The translations under genes and the position numbers were made by a program. The notes under the pieces are model-generated. The model worked only from the letters and a program-made list of their open reading frames with translations, did no database searches and was not told the origin of the DNA. A stretch of 64,000 nucleotides of DNA from Semisulcospira habei (lineage: Eukaryota; Mollusca; Gastropoda; Semisulcospiridae): contig BTPG01000001.1 of the NCBI GenBank assembly GCA_036245525.1, positions 217,258,621-217,322,620 on the forward strand, read 5' to 3'. Shown here piece after piece: positions 19,040-30,197 of the stretch. The stretch's first letter is position 1. The number at the start of each line of letters is the position of its first letter.

Positions 19040-19783
19040 GGTAGAGAGGCGGAGCGAGAGTATTCTGGGTGTGCCTCCACAGGGTGGCTCATTTGAGGAC
19101 AGCATGGAGTTGGACACTGCAAATCCAACACCGTGTATTCGAGGCTCCCCAGGTTCGTTTCCCTGCAAGAAGAACGTATAATCCTGTTCTCTGAGGCTGC
19201 CACTGGAAAGGAGTCTAGTCTCCTGAAGGGCGGCAATGTCAATGTTCAGTCGTTTCAGCTCACGGTTGATGAGAGCTGTCTTCCTGACGTCGTCGACTTG
19301 TAAATCTTTAGAGTAGCCAGGGCACATGGTTCTGACATTCCAGCTTGCCAGCCGCAAGGCTGACTGTTTTTTTCTTTCTTCTTGTTGTTTTGTCTGGTGC
19401 AGGGTATACAATCTGCTCTTCGGTCGTGTCCCTAAGCCCCAAGCACCCATTGGAGCAGGCAGACTGTGGCGGGTCAGAGCCTTACTGAGTGGGGGCTGCC
19501 CAGTTTGAGGCGGACGATAGCTGACCAGTGGGACGCGGTGATCCCTCCCACCGTAGGAGACAAACCCGAAACGCCCGAGCTTACGCCAATCCGCTCTGGG
19601 CTTATAACTCGTAACTGCTGTCTCCCGTGTTGTGTTGTCGCTGGAGCAGCGGCACTGGAGTGACCTCTCCAGGGCGCAAGCCTGGGCGAAGTGTATGGAG
19701 ATCCTGGGATGCCCAGTCGTCAAGATCCCCTTCTCGGCCTCGCTGATGTAGTCCAAAGGAATGCAAAGCAGTACGTTTGGCAC
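19040..19783 (-). pseudogene. LINE endonuclease, N-terminal half
   Basis: The minus-strand frame contains ASWNVRTM (active-site Asn region) and IAALQETR (active-site Glu) of the exonuclease-endonuclease-phosphatase fold used by LINEs to nick target DNA. It then runs into the Maverick terminus at 19034-19039. The remainder is at 2680-2119. The first codon of the open frame is GTG, so the true start is uncertain. The upstream 130 residues are low in recognisable features and may be untranslated. Confidence 0.8.
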
Positions 19784-20150
19784 CAGTTTAGCTGCAGGAG
19801 CTGCCAGAACAGTGCGTGAATACAGGCAGCTGTCGGCCTTCGGGGCTCCACTCCTGATTTGAAGGGTTTACTCCCCCACATTTGGCTGTTGGATCAAGCC
19901 TGATCTCCTCCGTCCTTTAGCCGTTGGCTGTCAGAAACAGCTCATCTGCCTAGTGGTGCAGTGTGAACACAACCCCTTCACGTGGTTTAGCCCACCAGCT
20001 GAGGTGGTTTGCCGGGGTGTGGCGCTTGGAGCCAGCACGAGAGAGATTAAGGAGATGGATGAGGACCAGTGATGCCCGTCCGTCCTATGTAGGACGCAGC
20101 TGCCGAACAGCAAAGGTACTACCTCTATCCAGAGCCCCCTACAACCTACT
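19784..20150 (-). other. LINE 5' untranslated region
   Basis: GC-richer sequence with no convincing frame. On the minus strand it leads into the endonuclease. Its far end abuts the plus-strand RT fragment at 20151, forming the inversion junction. Confidence 0.6.
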
Positions 20151-20808
20151 AAGATGAAAGTGTACCAGACCTGTGTGCTCAGCATTCTTCTCTACAGCAG
20201 CGAGACGTGGAGTTTGTACACCCGTCAAGAGCGCAGACTCAACTCTTTCCATCTGCGCAGCCTGAGCATCACTTGGAAGGACCGTGTTCCAAACACTGAA
20301 GTGTTGGCCCAGGCAAACATTCCTAGCATGTACGCACTCCTTTCACAAAGACGCCTACGCTGGCTCGGTCGTGTCTGCCGTATGCAGGATGGTCGGGTTC
20401 GTAAGGACATCTTGTATGGTGAGCTCGCCTCCGGCACCAGACCAACAGGCAGACCAGCGCTTAGATACAAAGATGTCCGCATGCGTGATCTGAAAGCAGG
20501 AAGCCTGAATCCCGCAAAACGTGCCAGCTGGTGGTTCGCAGTGAAGACCAGCATAAAGTTGAGCGAGGGAAGGAGAGAAAACCAGTGGGAGGAGAGGAGG
20601 CAGCGCAGACGAAAGAAAGAAGAGCCAGTGTCCACAGCAACATACACAGGGTTCACCTGTAGCAAATGCAACAGACACTGCCGCTCTCGCATTGGACTGA
20701 TTAGTCACAGCAGGCACTGCAAATCTTAAAACGGACTGACCCAGCAAGCGCATATACTCCATGCGCATATGCTCCATTGTCTTCCGAGACAGAAGGATGC
20801 CAACAACA
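20151..20808 (+). pseudogene. LINE RT C-terminal fragment with C2H2 finger and 3' UTR
   Basis: The open frame 20154-20729 begins at the shared KVYQTCVLSILLY stretch. It continues through a thumb-like RLRWLGRVCRM region and ends with a C-x2-C-x12-H-type finger, CSKCNRHCRSRIGLISHSRHC. The 3' UTR runs to 20808, where the 10-bp duplication starts. It is the plus-strand 3' segment of the inverted LINE whose 5' segment is on the minus strand. The same finger closes the LINE at 38644-42577. Confidence 0.82.
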
Positions 20809-20963
20809 GCATGTGGCAGTGTACAAATTTGAAGCGTTTAGCCTCAGAATATATGGGTTAAAGGGCATTTTATAGTAGCAGTTGCTGCATGCACAAGAGG
20901 GTTAAGATCTGTGCCATCATCGTGTGCGCTGTTATGTTTATTCTTTCACATTTTTCTGTGCAG

Positions 20964-21134
20964 GACCTAACCTGAGGGCTATTTCAACCATGTCCGTTGG
21001 CGAGACCCACATTGATTTACAGGAATGTACACGTCGACTGGTGCAGGTGTCCAATGCTCCCGATGTGGCTTTTGACAGTGCTGCAGAGTTTACTGTAGCT
21101 CTGGTGCTCTTAACTGCTCGACGTTTGCTAGAGG
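20964..21134 (+). CDS. Host exon, D-2-hydroxyacid dehydrogenase (glyoxylate/hydroxypyruvate reductase-like)
   Basis: A pyrimidine-rich acceptor (TTTTTCTGTGCAG) precedes 171 open bases that end at GAGG/GTGATG, a plausible donor. The exon is phase-consistent at both ends (57 codons). The translation has NLRAISTMSVG...HIDL, then VSNAPDVAFDSAAEFTVALVLLTARRL. This matches the part of D-2-hydroxyacid dehydrogenases that precedes the NAD-binding Rossmann motif (usual form: NTPDV...AE...LLL...RR). The neighbouring exons are not visible in the window. It begins 146 bp past the LINE/Maverick composite, which therefore probably lies in its upstream intron. Confidence 0.68.
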
Positions 21135-21839
21135 GTGATGTCATTACCACGGATTTTTTACCCACAAGTGGGTGTATTATTTCCATGCACAAAATGTGTG
21201 ATCTTAAGACAGGATGTGAAATAACAACACATTTGTAGGCATAACCAAACCCATAGTCCAAGAGCCAGACCTGACTACCGTGCAACCCCCCCCCCCCCCC
21301 AACAAGTACTCTAAGATGAGCTTCAAAGTGTACATTAGTATGTCCTGCGAAATTTAAGCCATGTTTCCATACAATCCTTAGGAACACACCAGAGATATAG
21401 TCGTTGGCGCTAGGGTACCCCCATTCGCGCTCTTCCGCGGATGCTAAAACGATCTTCATAAACACCTGCCTCAAAATAAATCAGAGTTCAATCCAGAAGA
21501 CAAAATCAGGCATTATTGTGTTAAGGTACACCTTCTGCATCCTCTGCAAAAAACAGAATAAAATCATATTGAATGTCTGGCTCACAATGACGGTATTTGT
21601 GCATCCAGTGCACAGGCAATTCCGCGAAATCACAAAAAAGACGGAAATAATGTATCACATGCCCTCAGACATTTTCTGTAGCAATGGCAGTCCATCTTAC
21701 ATCATTAAAACAGGATGTCAAAATTACTATAAACTTGACCAGGTGATGCTGTGATCCCTGTGAGTGCCACAGTGGCTGATTTTGTATACCTACCCCCAAG
21801 TTGTAAAAATACACAAAATTACTTAGAAACAAGAAAGGC
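21135..21839. other. Probable intron or intergenic DNA
   Basis: No gene supported. It contains a run of about 14 C's at 21289-21302. Reading frames here lack splice signals or recognisable motifs. Confidence 0.5.
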
Positions 21840-23262
21840 AAAGCCCTTAATATGGCTCACGCGTATGACCAATTCACATAATAAGTGTTACCTTTGTGTG
21901 TTCACGTGTCTAAACATAAGCAAAGGGTTGGCTTTCGTACAAGTAAAATCCGAGGTATATCAAAATGTATGCATTTTTAACACATTTTTCGACCCTCCGT
22001 GACCATTGATCTTTGTGAGGGGGCGACTAAATTAGTATGGCTAGAAAGGTGTTATCATCAGCTACCTTTATGCAAAGTTTGATTAAAAGGTTTGCAAACA
22101 ACTTTGATAAAAACTACAATTCCATCAAAAACTGACATTTTTTGCTCACGTGCGAAGGAAAAGTGAGTCTATGTTCTTGGCCAGTGGTCGTCCGTCCGTC
22201 GTCCGTCCACGGTCGTCCGTTGTAAACTTTAACGATGACATTTTATTGAGAGATTATTCAAGCCACAGTCTTCAAACTTGGCCCAAGGATACTTTGTGGC
22301 AAGACCTTTCTAAACATACCAATCTGAGTGACCTCTCTCAAAGGTCAAGGTCACTGAGGATCAGGAAATAGGTAAAGAAATAGCCATATTTTGACATAGT
22401 TTATTTTTTCTCAAATACAATTCACAACTTCAAACCCAAACATGCTACAGAGATACCTGATGGTAAGACCTATCTATGCAAACTAATTTGGATGACCCAT
22501 CGGAAAGGTCAAGGGTCACAAGAGCTCATGAAATAGTTTGACAAAAGATGTTTTTCTCAAATACTTCAAACCTAAACTTGCTACTAATTTGGTTGATCAC
22601 TCGGAAAGGTCAAGGGCCCAGGAAATAGGCCAAAAACAGCCATATATTGACAAAAGATGTTTTTTTTCTGAAATACTCTTTACAACTTCAAACCCAAATT
22701 TGGTACAGAGATACCTGAGGGTAAGACCTATCTATGCATACTAATTTGGATGACCCCTCGGAAAGGTCAAGAGTCACAAGAGGCCGGCAAATGTGTGTAA
22801 AATACTAATGTTTGGCTCATGTGCAAAGCAAAAGTGAGTCTTTGTTTTGGGTCAGTGGTCATCCGTCTGTTGTCCGTCCACCATCGTCCATCCTCCGTGG
22901 TAAACTTTAATGTTGGCATTTTCTCAGAGGCTATTCAAACCACAGTCTTCAAACTTGGCCCAAGGATACTTTGTGGCAAGACCTTTCTAAACATTCCAAT
23001 TTGAGTGACCTATCGGAAAGGTCACAGGGGTCAGGAAATAGGTCAAAAATAGCTTTATTTTGACATAATTAATTTTTTCTCAAATACTATTTACAACTTC
23101 AAACCCAAACTTTATACAAAGATACCTGATGGTAAGACCTTTTATGCATACTAATGTGCTTGATCCCTCGGAGAGGTGAAGGGTCACAAGACCTCAGGAA
23201 ATAGGTCCAAAATAGCCATATTTTGACAAAATATGTTTTTTTATCAAATACTATGTCACGAC
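21840..23262. repeat. Dispersed repeat family with AGGTCA-type motifs, two adjacent copies
   Basis: Two related copies start at about 22143 (GCTCACGTGCGAAGGAAAAG) and 22813 (GCTCATGTGCAAAGCAAAAG). Each runs through GTCCGTCC-rich sequence, a shared CTTCAAACTTGGCCCAAGG block and repeated sub-units of about 130-150 bp that contain GGAAAGGTCAAGGGTCAC. The sequence at 21840-22140 is the 3' continuation of the family, as seen from the inverted fragment at 38215-38636. No coding capacity. Confidence 0.75.
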
Positions 23263-25270
23263 ACAGGGTTTTTTTTCCCACCTATTTTTGTAGGGGATTA
23301 ATTTGGAGGGGTGACAGGGATTAGTTAGTCACCGGGTAGCGATAGCATAGGTGTCTAGTATTTGGCCTGTACACGAGTATTTGATGCCGTGCAAGAGTTT
23401 GCAGGTCAGCGGGATCGCTGAGTCTGAACGCTATCAGGTGGTGCTTGTTTCATGTAAACTTTCACCGCTCGATTTACCGAGCGCCTTTTACAATACGTAC
23501 GATAACGAAATTACTAGTCAGTCGCATTCCAGCTGCGAACGAGAACAGTCATCTTTTCAACGTAGTCTCTGAGGGGGGTTTGTGTGGGCGTGGTTTTCCA
23601 TTAGCCGCCAGCCTCAAGTAGCCATGTTGTCCCTCTGTGACGGCCCTATGAGAAGGCCCTGGTCGAGCCCGGGAGTCGGCGTCCTAAGATGAGAAGAAGA
23701 GCTGCGATGACTTTACCCCTGGCTTGTCTTGTCCTTGTTTGTCTTTGTCCTAGCCGGGGGCATCTTCACGTATGGCAGTAAGTACATGCAACAATTCTCT
23801 AGTGGCCATTTGCTCAGGGCGTTTGTTTGTGTTTGCTTGTTCTGTATTATTATTTTTGCTAGTGTATATTGGGGGCAAGTGTAAGAATAGAATGTAGAAG
23901 TGAATGTTGTAGTTTCTAGAGTAGTTAGCATCGAATTAGTTATTGGGATTTAACGCCGAGCGGGCGACTAGGGCCATTTTACTATTTAGCGTAGAAGTGT
24001 AAATAGCAGAAGTGAGTCATGTGGTGACGTGTAAATATGTATTCTGTTGAGGTTGAATTGTTGCGGGGGAGAGGTGAAGGGTCGTAAAAGACGACAGTTA
24101 AAGTCGCGGGAAGGGTGATGGGATTATCTTGTTTCTTTTGCTAGTTATTTATGTTATTTTTGCACCTGTGTTTTAGTGCATCCAAATCTGGTTCCTAATC
24201 TAATCCAATGGTGGTACTGAGAGTGGAGGTTAACTGTGTCACTCTGCCTTGTGGGGCTACAATGCCGAACCGGGGTGCCTTTGCGAGTGTCGCGGCGCAC
24301 CTCACGTTTAGTCAGGTCGGGTCGTCCCGTTTAATTATTTTCTAACCTGTTTAAGCAAAGTTTTGTTTGCGTATAATCTTGTAAAGAACACTGTGAGACT
24401 TATTTCATCTCCTCGTGGTAACAGTATTGTGAGAGGAGCTTTGTCACAGTAACGGAAAGGTTTTGAGAGATTGTATTATTTAAAAGCAGCCTGTGTTACG
24501 GGAAACCTTATTGCGGAAGCAAGAGCGTAGAGCTGAGCTTAACGATTGTGCTTCCTGCGAGAAGGTCCAGTGAAAGGAGCCTTGTGTATTCTGAAACGTT
24601 GCTAGTTAAAGGAGCCTTGTGCTGTGAGTGTCTAGTTTGCGAAAGCTTTAGTTTGATTCAAACTTGTCGTTCGTGATCCCGCTGGGGAGATTCAGTAGCT
24701 TACGGATTATATTCATTTTTCTCAATCTTCACTTGTGTTTCAGTACGCATATTTGGTTCATCATATAGTTGATATTGTGCTGTTTGAAGTACTGTTTTTT
24801 AAGGAGCCATGTGCTGTAAGGGACTATTTGCGGAAGTAAAGGCGTAGGTCTGTTGGCGATAGCAAGTGACGTTTATGCTTCCAGCAGGGTAAGGTGGCTG
24901 TTGATTTAAGCTTTTCAGTTTAAGTTTTCAGTTGTATTATTAAGGATAGTCGTTATTATATATTAGTTTAATTAAATCTGTTTTCATATTTTATTAGAGA
25001 TAATTGGTTATGTATTAGTTTTCTCAACCTGTTGTATTTTAGGGACATTTAGTTTATTATATATTTTGTTATTTTGTATTGTGTAGCGGATATTTGGGGT
25101 GAGGAGTTTAGATGTGTGTGAGTGAATGTGATGCGTGAGTGCGTGGTTAGGATAGAAAAAGAAGGATAGAGATTTTTTGGGCAATTTTTTTTTACTTCAT
25201 TATTTTACTATTTTTGCTAATAAATCTCATAATGACCACATCGCTCATATTTCCGGGATCTCCTTTTATT
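23253..25270. other. Unassigned 2-kb block, possibly LTR-like
   Basis: GT/T-rich sequence that starts TGTCACGACACAGGG and has AATAAA near 25210, then an A-run at 25288. The start resembles an LTR end, but I found no matching CGTGACA end, primer-binding site or coding region. No gene is supported. Confidence 0.3.
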
Positions 25271-26254
25271 TTTCTCTGTTAATTTAAAAAAAAAAAAAGA
25301 TCATGACCAATCGAACACTCTTTTATGACCATGACCAGTGCAGCAACGTTACCCCGGGTGTTCAAAGAAATTTAAGTGCAGACAGCTCTAGTTTAAACCC
25401 CCCTCCCCCCCCCCCCCCCCCCCCCCCGGTAGCTAAATACCTCGTACTGAGTACATGAGGTTAACAAATGCTAAGATTCTCATAAGCTGGCACAGAGTCA
25501 AATTCTCAAGAGCTCTCTCATTTCCACATGGTTTCAGTCAACTGTCTCTCTTTATGAGTAGGCTAGCAGAGTTTAATGACATACATTTCCCATGCCATGA
25601 CTGAACATGTTAGGTAATTTATTCATAATTTTCATAACTGGGCCTGCAAGGTTTTCAAAAGACAGTCAAAACTTTTGAAGTCAGACTGATATGCACCAGA
25701 CCCAACTCTGTATGCACACGAAAAACCTCCTGACCTCAAGAAATGTATAAACAGCTACCTCATATTATATTATCAAAAATCGTGACCCTCAACAAATGCA
25801 AATTGGTTTTAACAGTGAATGAAAATAAAGGACAACACAGCCAATCCCCATTAGCTCCTTACACAGAGACCCACCCTGTCAACAAGACATGAACTGGTGA
25901 CTGTGTCAAGACTCCACTCAAGTGGAACTTTATACGTTTAAATCAGTCTCCTCTCGGCGAGTTAGAGTGGCAGGGGTTGTCTCTTAATCTGTGAACCATG
26001 CCTTTTGTAAGCCCACCCGTGCCACGTGCCACAGTTAAATGCCTGCCCTTTGTGACACGCTGCTATTCAATTTAAGGTATGCTAGGGGACACATTCCGTC
26101 AATGCGGCATGCTTATATGAATAAGCTGGCACGTGCCTGCGGTGACTGGTTTTTGAGGAATTGATTTTTCAGAAAATCAACAGGTGGTCATACTCTGCAC
26201 TATATACAGGCACCTGGAAAACAGCTGGATAAGAAACTGGATAAGAAACTATCA
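25271..26254. other. Non-coding DNA left of Maverick copy 2
   Basis: Contains a long C run (25399-25428). No gene is supported. Phrases such as CAAGTGGAACTTTATACG at about 25920 echo the start of copy 2 at about 26270, so part of this may be an older fragment of the same terminal region. Confidence 0.4.
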
Positions 26255-26496
26255 AATGGTGTCAAGTGGTGCCAAGTGGAACTTCATACGTTACTATCAG
26301 GTTGCAACTAACTTTTAGAACCTGCAGAGGTAACCTTTAAGTTAGTTGCCCTAAGAACTTATTAATTACTTACCATAAGAACTTAGTAATTACTTACTAT
26401 AAGTTCTTATAAGTTTTTACAAGAACTTGACTCCAGTCCCAAGATACTGAGACAGATTTGTCAAGATACAAGGACAACCAAAAACTTTTTTTTCTC

Positions 26497-27263
26497 TCAA
26501 TAGTACTCTGGCGGCGGAGCAGATGGGGCTGAATAGATGGGCCTAAGCCGTGTAAGTGGCGTGTCATCTCTCTGTGAAGTGTATGTCATTATTAAACGAT
26601 TACCAAAACTGATCTTTATTTGCTTGAAAGTAGATTTTGAAGTTTTTCTGTGGTTTCCTGAACCCCGTTCTAAAAAACTAGCCTTTAGTTCTTCAACATT
26701 CACGGGAGATTGACTACGCATCTTATTTTGAATTTCAGATTTCAGTTGTTTGTAATTGTTCAAATCATCCTGCACTCTCTTAAATTCAATATCGTCAATA
26801 AAATTGTCCTCCAAAGATTTACTAATAATAAGTTTTATACTGCTCAGTTTAGCAGCAGCGAGCGTACTCAACGCTTCATGTTTTTGCAACTTTGTATGGA
26901 ATCTTTTTTTAAGGCCTTCCAAACCAAAGCATACCAGTCCTGTGGCAATGCTGGCTCCTTCAAGACCAACTCCAATTAAACTGCCGATTCCAGTTGATAT
27001 CAAAACAATACCCCCTACAGATAATCCAGCTGAAACAGCACCCACATTCATAGATGTGTTTTGTACAGAATTGAAAACTGTTTTAAACCGTCTTTTGCAT
27101 CTAGAGTATCTCGCCTCCTCTCCTTCCAAATATTTCAATGCTTCTGTATTAATCAGAATGTGTCTGTCTGTAACGTTTTATCAGATGCAATTGCCACAGT
27201 TGTCGCATGTGGATCAATCGGCACAGGTGCAAGCGTTGGTGGTTGTGGATAGAAGTTCACCAT
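26497..27263 (-). pseudogene. Copy 2 homologue of the PPPEYY membrane protein
   Basis: A frame break between the ATG at 27263 and the main frame (27138) disrupts the N-terminus. The remaining 213 codons are open through the two hydrophobic segments, a Lys/Arg region and the terminal APPPEYY. This copy shows that the stop at 3459 in copy 1 is a lesion and that the PPxY-type end is ancestral to both. Confidence 0.75.
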
Positions 27264-27299
27264 TTTTTTTTTTTATTCACAAATATTTTTTTTTATTAT

Positions 27300-28178
27300 T
27301 TAATCAGTGATTACATTTTGCAACTCATCAAAAATATACAATTTGCTAGCATAATAAAATGAAACAAGATTCAAGTGTTCTAGCTTTATGTAACTTAGAC
27401 GAACAAGAGTTGTTTTATCTATTATGATTTTTATAGCTGGAATACTGCTCGAAACTTCAACAACATCAACACCTTTTTTAATAGCAATAAAAACCCTTGT
27501 TGACTCTGTCACTGTGTCGTCCCACGTAAGTTTGATTATCTGTGCAATATCTGCTTCTTTTACAGAAGTCACAGACCTCAATAATTTCAAATACTTTTGT
27601 CACTTCTCTTGCTATTTCAAAGTTTATTGGCACAAACACAACAGAAATATCTGATCTGCCCTTTCTATGCGTAAGAAGATACCTTCGTTTTTCATACTCT
27701 TGTACTTTTAGTTTTTCTCTGCTATTGTTGTCTGAAGAAAAACTTGGAACAAGGCTTACAATCAGCGGCCCAGAGTTAACAACTTTGCTAAATACTAAGG
27801 CAGCTTATACATCAGTATAAACATAAGGACTAATAAATTCAAACTTTATGTCCCAGTCAATTGTGGGTGCAATTACAGGTATAGGCACAGGCGAAACTAC
27901 CCACTTATTACCCACATGTATTAAGTTGTAGGGCACATTATTTACAGGAGTAGGAACAGTAACATCATGCAGCTAACCAAGTTAGGAATCGGTCTGTCAG
28001 TGCCATCTTTCATGTCATTGATTACTTTTCGCTTGTACATGCCAAAAGAATCAAGTTCAAAACCATACACTTCCCCCACCTCTCCCTCCTTCTCAAAATC
28101 TTGTACATCAGCCAAATCTTTTAACTCTGTAACAAGACACGTGACTGGAATAATTTTCAGTTTTGGACCAACACTCAT
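27300..28178 (-). pseudogene. Copy 2 homologue of the 292-aa beta-rich protein
   Basis: The N-terminal 82 and C-terminal 96 codons are open; the middle has a stop near 27808 and frame changes near 27590 and 27975. The start context TTATAAAAATG is the same as in copy 1. Confidence 0.75.
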
Positions 28179-28198
28179 TTTTATAAACAAAAATAAAA

Positions 28199-28508
28199 TT
28201 ATTTAACTTTTAACAAAACACTAAAATCATGCATCAGGACTGGTTTACCGTCTTGTTTAGTTACAGATATACACAGTGATTCAAAGAAACTGGAACCTAA
28301 TTTCTTAAACTGCACAGGAAATCTGACAACCACACTTTCATAATAGGGTGCAGTTCTGGCTGGCACACATCTGAACAAAGTTGAAGGTTTTCCATTGTGA
28401 ACATTCTCAGTCATGTTTAGTTCTTTTAAATGAACATTAAATACTGTGTGTACTGACAAATAAACAGGGCGTTTTCCAGTTACTTTAAGTTTTTTGTCTT
28501 CAATGTTA
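28199..28508 (-). pseudogene. Copy 2 homologue of the 108-aa protein
   Basis: The last 86 codons are intact. The codon matching the copy 1 internal ATG (5236) reads TTG, and an A-run is one base shorter, so the start is lost. Confidence 0.7.
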
Positions 28509-28513
28509 CAATA

Positions 28514-28895
28514 TTAGAAAAAAACATCATCACTTTCTAATAAAAACCAATCTTCATCCAAATAATAACCAAGTAAATATGCAAATTTCCCTGACATTTC
28601 AATCATATCTAGTTTCAGAAATTCTAATGTAACAAGTAGGTTAGCTGGATTTAAAGTTGCTTTAATTTTAAATTACTAATTTTAAATTACTTTGAAACCA
28701 TTCAGCTATAGTACAAAAGTCATAATATTCAGGTGATAAAGCTTCAGTCTTACCATCAAAAATTACTTAATTAAACCACTTTACAGTGTAGAACATTTCA
28801 TGGATAGCTACAGCCTTGCTACCATCTCGATTATCAATCCCATTAGTTAACCACACTGGTTTGCTTGTGTCAAGATTTGTTAAGGTAATAAACAT
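28514..28895 (-). pseudogene. Copy 2 homologue of the 118-aa protein
   Basis: The first 36 codons from the ATG at 28895 match copy 1. A deletion removes the middle, and a short duplicated ATTTTAAATTACT lies near 28675. The stop at the copy 1 position is also lost. Confidence 0.7.
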
Positions 28896-28920
28896 TTTTA
28901 TTATCTTATAAAAAAGCACA

Positions 28921-30197
28921 ATGGAATTTAAATCACCAACCATTACCACTACAAACGCATTTCAATTTAATGTGGATGCCAAGTACAATATTGTACCAAC
29001 TTCTGTTCAGAAATTTATTCAACTAAGTCAGCTTGATATAGCTGTGTCTGAACAAGATTTGTTCCAAGTCAAAGTTCTCAATCTGTTTGACCATTACTTA
29101 AACCCTCCAATAACAGACGATTTAACTGCAAAAAAGTGGTCCTCAAGCCCACTACAGATGTTTCAAAACCAGCTCAACTTTGCTATACTGTGTTCAACTA
29201 CAGGCTTTGGTATTTCTTTTACAGACCACTTGAATCACTCAAACAAACTGATTAAGCCTGTCTGTCGTTTTCACACGTATTACCAGCTTAGAAGAATATT
29301 GTCAGAACTCCATACCCCACTGCCCACTGAATCCAGTTTCAACAGGTTTAACAACCCCATGGATATGAAAGCGTTTGAACGCATCTGTAATGAATGTAAC
29401 ATCAGCCCTGGCCCCCGTAACGGGTATGACTTTACACAAAAACTTGATGATCACAATGGCATGGGTACATTGTATTACGCTATGAGTCATAGACAATACC
29501 CTCAAGATTACTACCCGGGTTACACATCATTCTCATCAAAATCACAAGTTTGGTTAGGATCAGTTGAACAGAAGCAGTCTAATGCCTGGACAACATTTGT
29601 CTTAGACAGGAGTGACGGGTTTACTCAAGCGGGAGCCGAGCGCGTAAATGAGTCTATCAGAACATATGTGTGGTGTATATTAGGAGCACAATCGCTAACA
29701 AAATCAAATATTTTAAAACGGGAGTGGTAAATTTGAAGCACAAAAACAGTTTCTTGCAAAACTAGAAGACTCAGTAAATTCAGTAATAGATCTCCCATCA
29801 AGCATACAACGCTACCAAGACGTTCTCAGATATGCGAGATCAAAATTTGACTTTGTAGTTTGGCATCGGGTTATACATGTTACCATCTGACCTTCAACTC
29901 CAAATGGGGACAATAACAAATAATAATAATGAAATAATTCTTGCTGGTGTTGGTCAGAAATTAGGACTCAATCAATCAGTAAACTTGGGTCCAACAACCA
30001 CACATTTACAGTCATTAAAACCATTAATAATGCTTGTACAGACAGTATCAGCCCCGGCTCCGACCCCGGCTCCGGCATCCATACAACCAGTAACCCCGAC
30101 ACCGACCCCTCAGGTAAACACACATGAGTCAGAGAGAACTGCATTGGTAATAGGCCTTACTGGACTAGGGATATTATATCTTTACCTGTTTCATTAA
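28921..30197 (+). pseudogene. Copy 2 homologue of the 410-aa anchored protein
   Basis: 270 codons are open to 29730, followed by a one-base shift near 29715 and another near 29860. The last 106 codons (29877-30197) include a longer Pro/Thr stalk and the C-terminal hydrophobic helix. It carries a small in-frame insertion near residue 162 relative to copy 1. It overlaps the convergent neighbour as in copy 1. Confidence 0.8.

Larger units (their letters stand above)
460..20808. mobile_element. RTE/BovB-like LINE, 5'-inverted and split by a Maverick
   Basis: A 10-bp direct repeat (GCATGTGGCA, 450-459 and 20809-20818) brackets this unit. On the minus strand it reads 5' UTR (20150-19784), the N-terminal half of an EEP endonuclease (to 19040), then, beyond the Maverick, the rest of the endonuclease and most of the RT (2680-471). 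The 3' remainder (RT C-terminus, zinc finger, 3' UTR) is on the plus strand from 20151. About 42 bp of RT sequence ending in AGCATTCTTCT is present in both parts. This is the geometry of a twin-primed insertion, in which the 5' segment is inverted next to the forward 3' segment. Without the Maverick and one TSD copy the LINE is about 4.0 kb, close to the intact-looking relative at 38644-42577. Clade assignment is by motif recognition only. Confidence 0.82.

Noticed and set aside
20938..21474. Minus-strand 178-codon frame
   Set aside because: It is antisense to the dehydrogenase-like exon and has no recognisable content.
23253..25270. Full LTR retrotransposon
   Set aside because: Only an LTR-like start was found; there is no paired end, primer-binding site or coding sequence.
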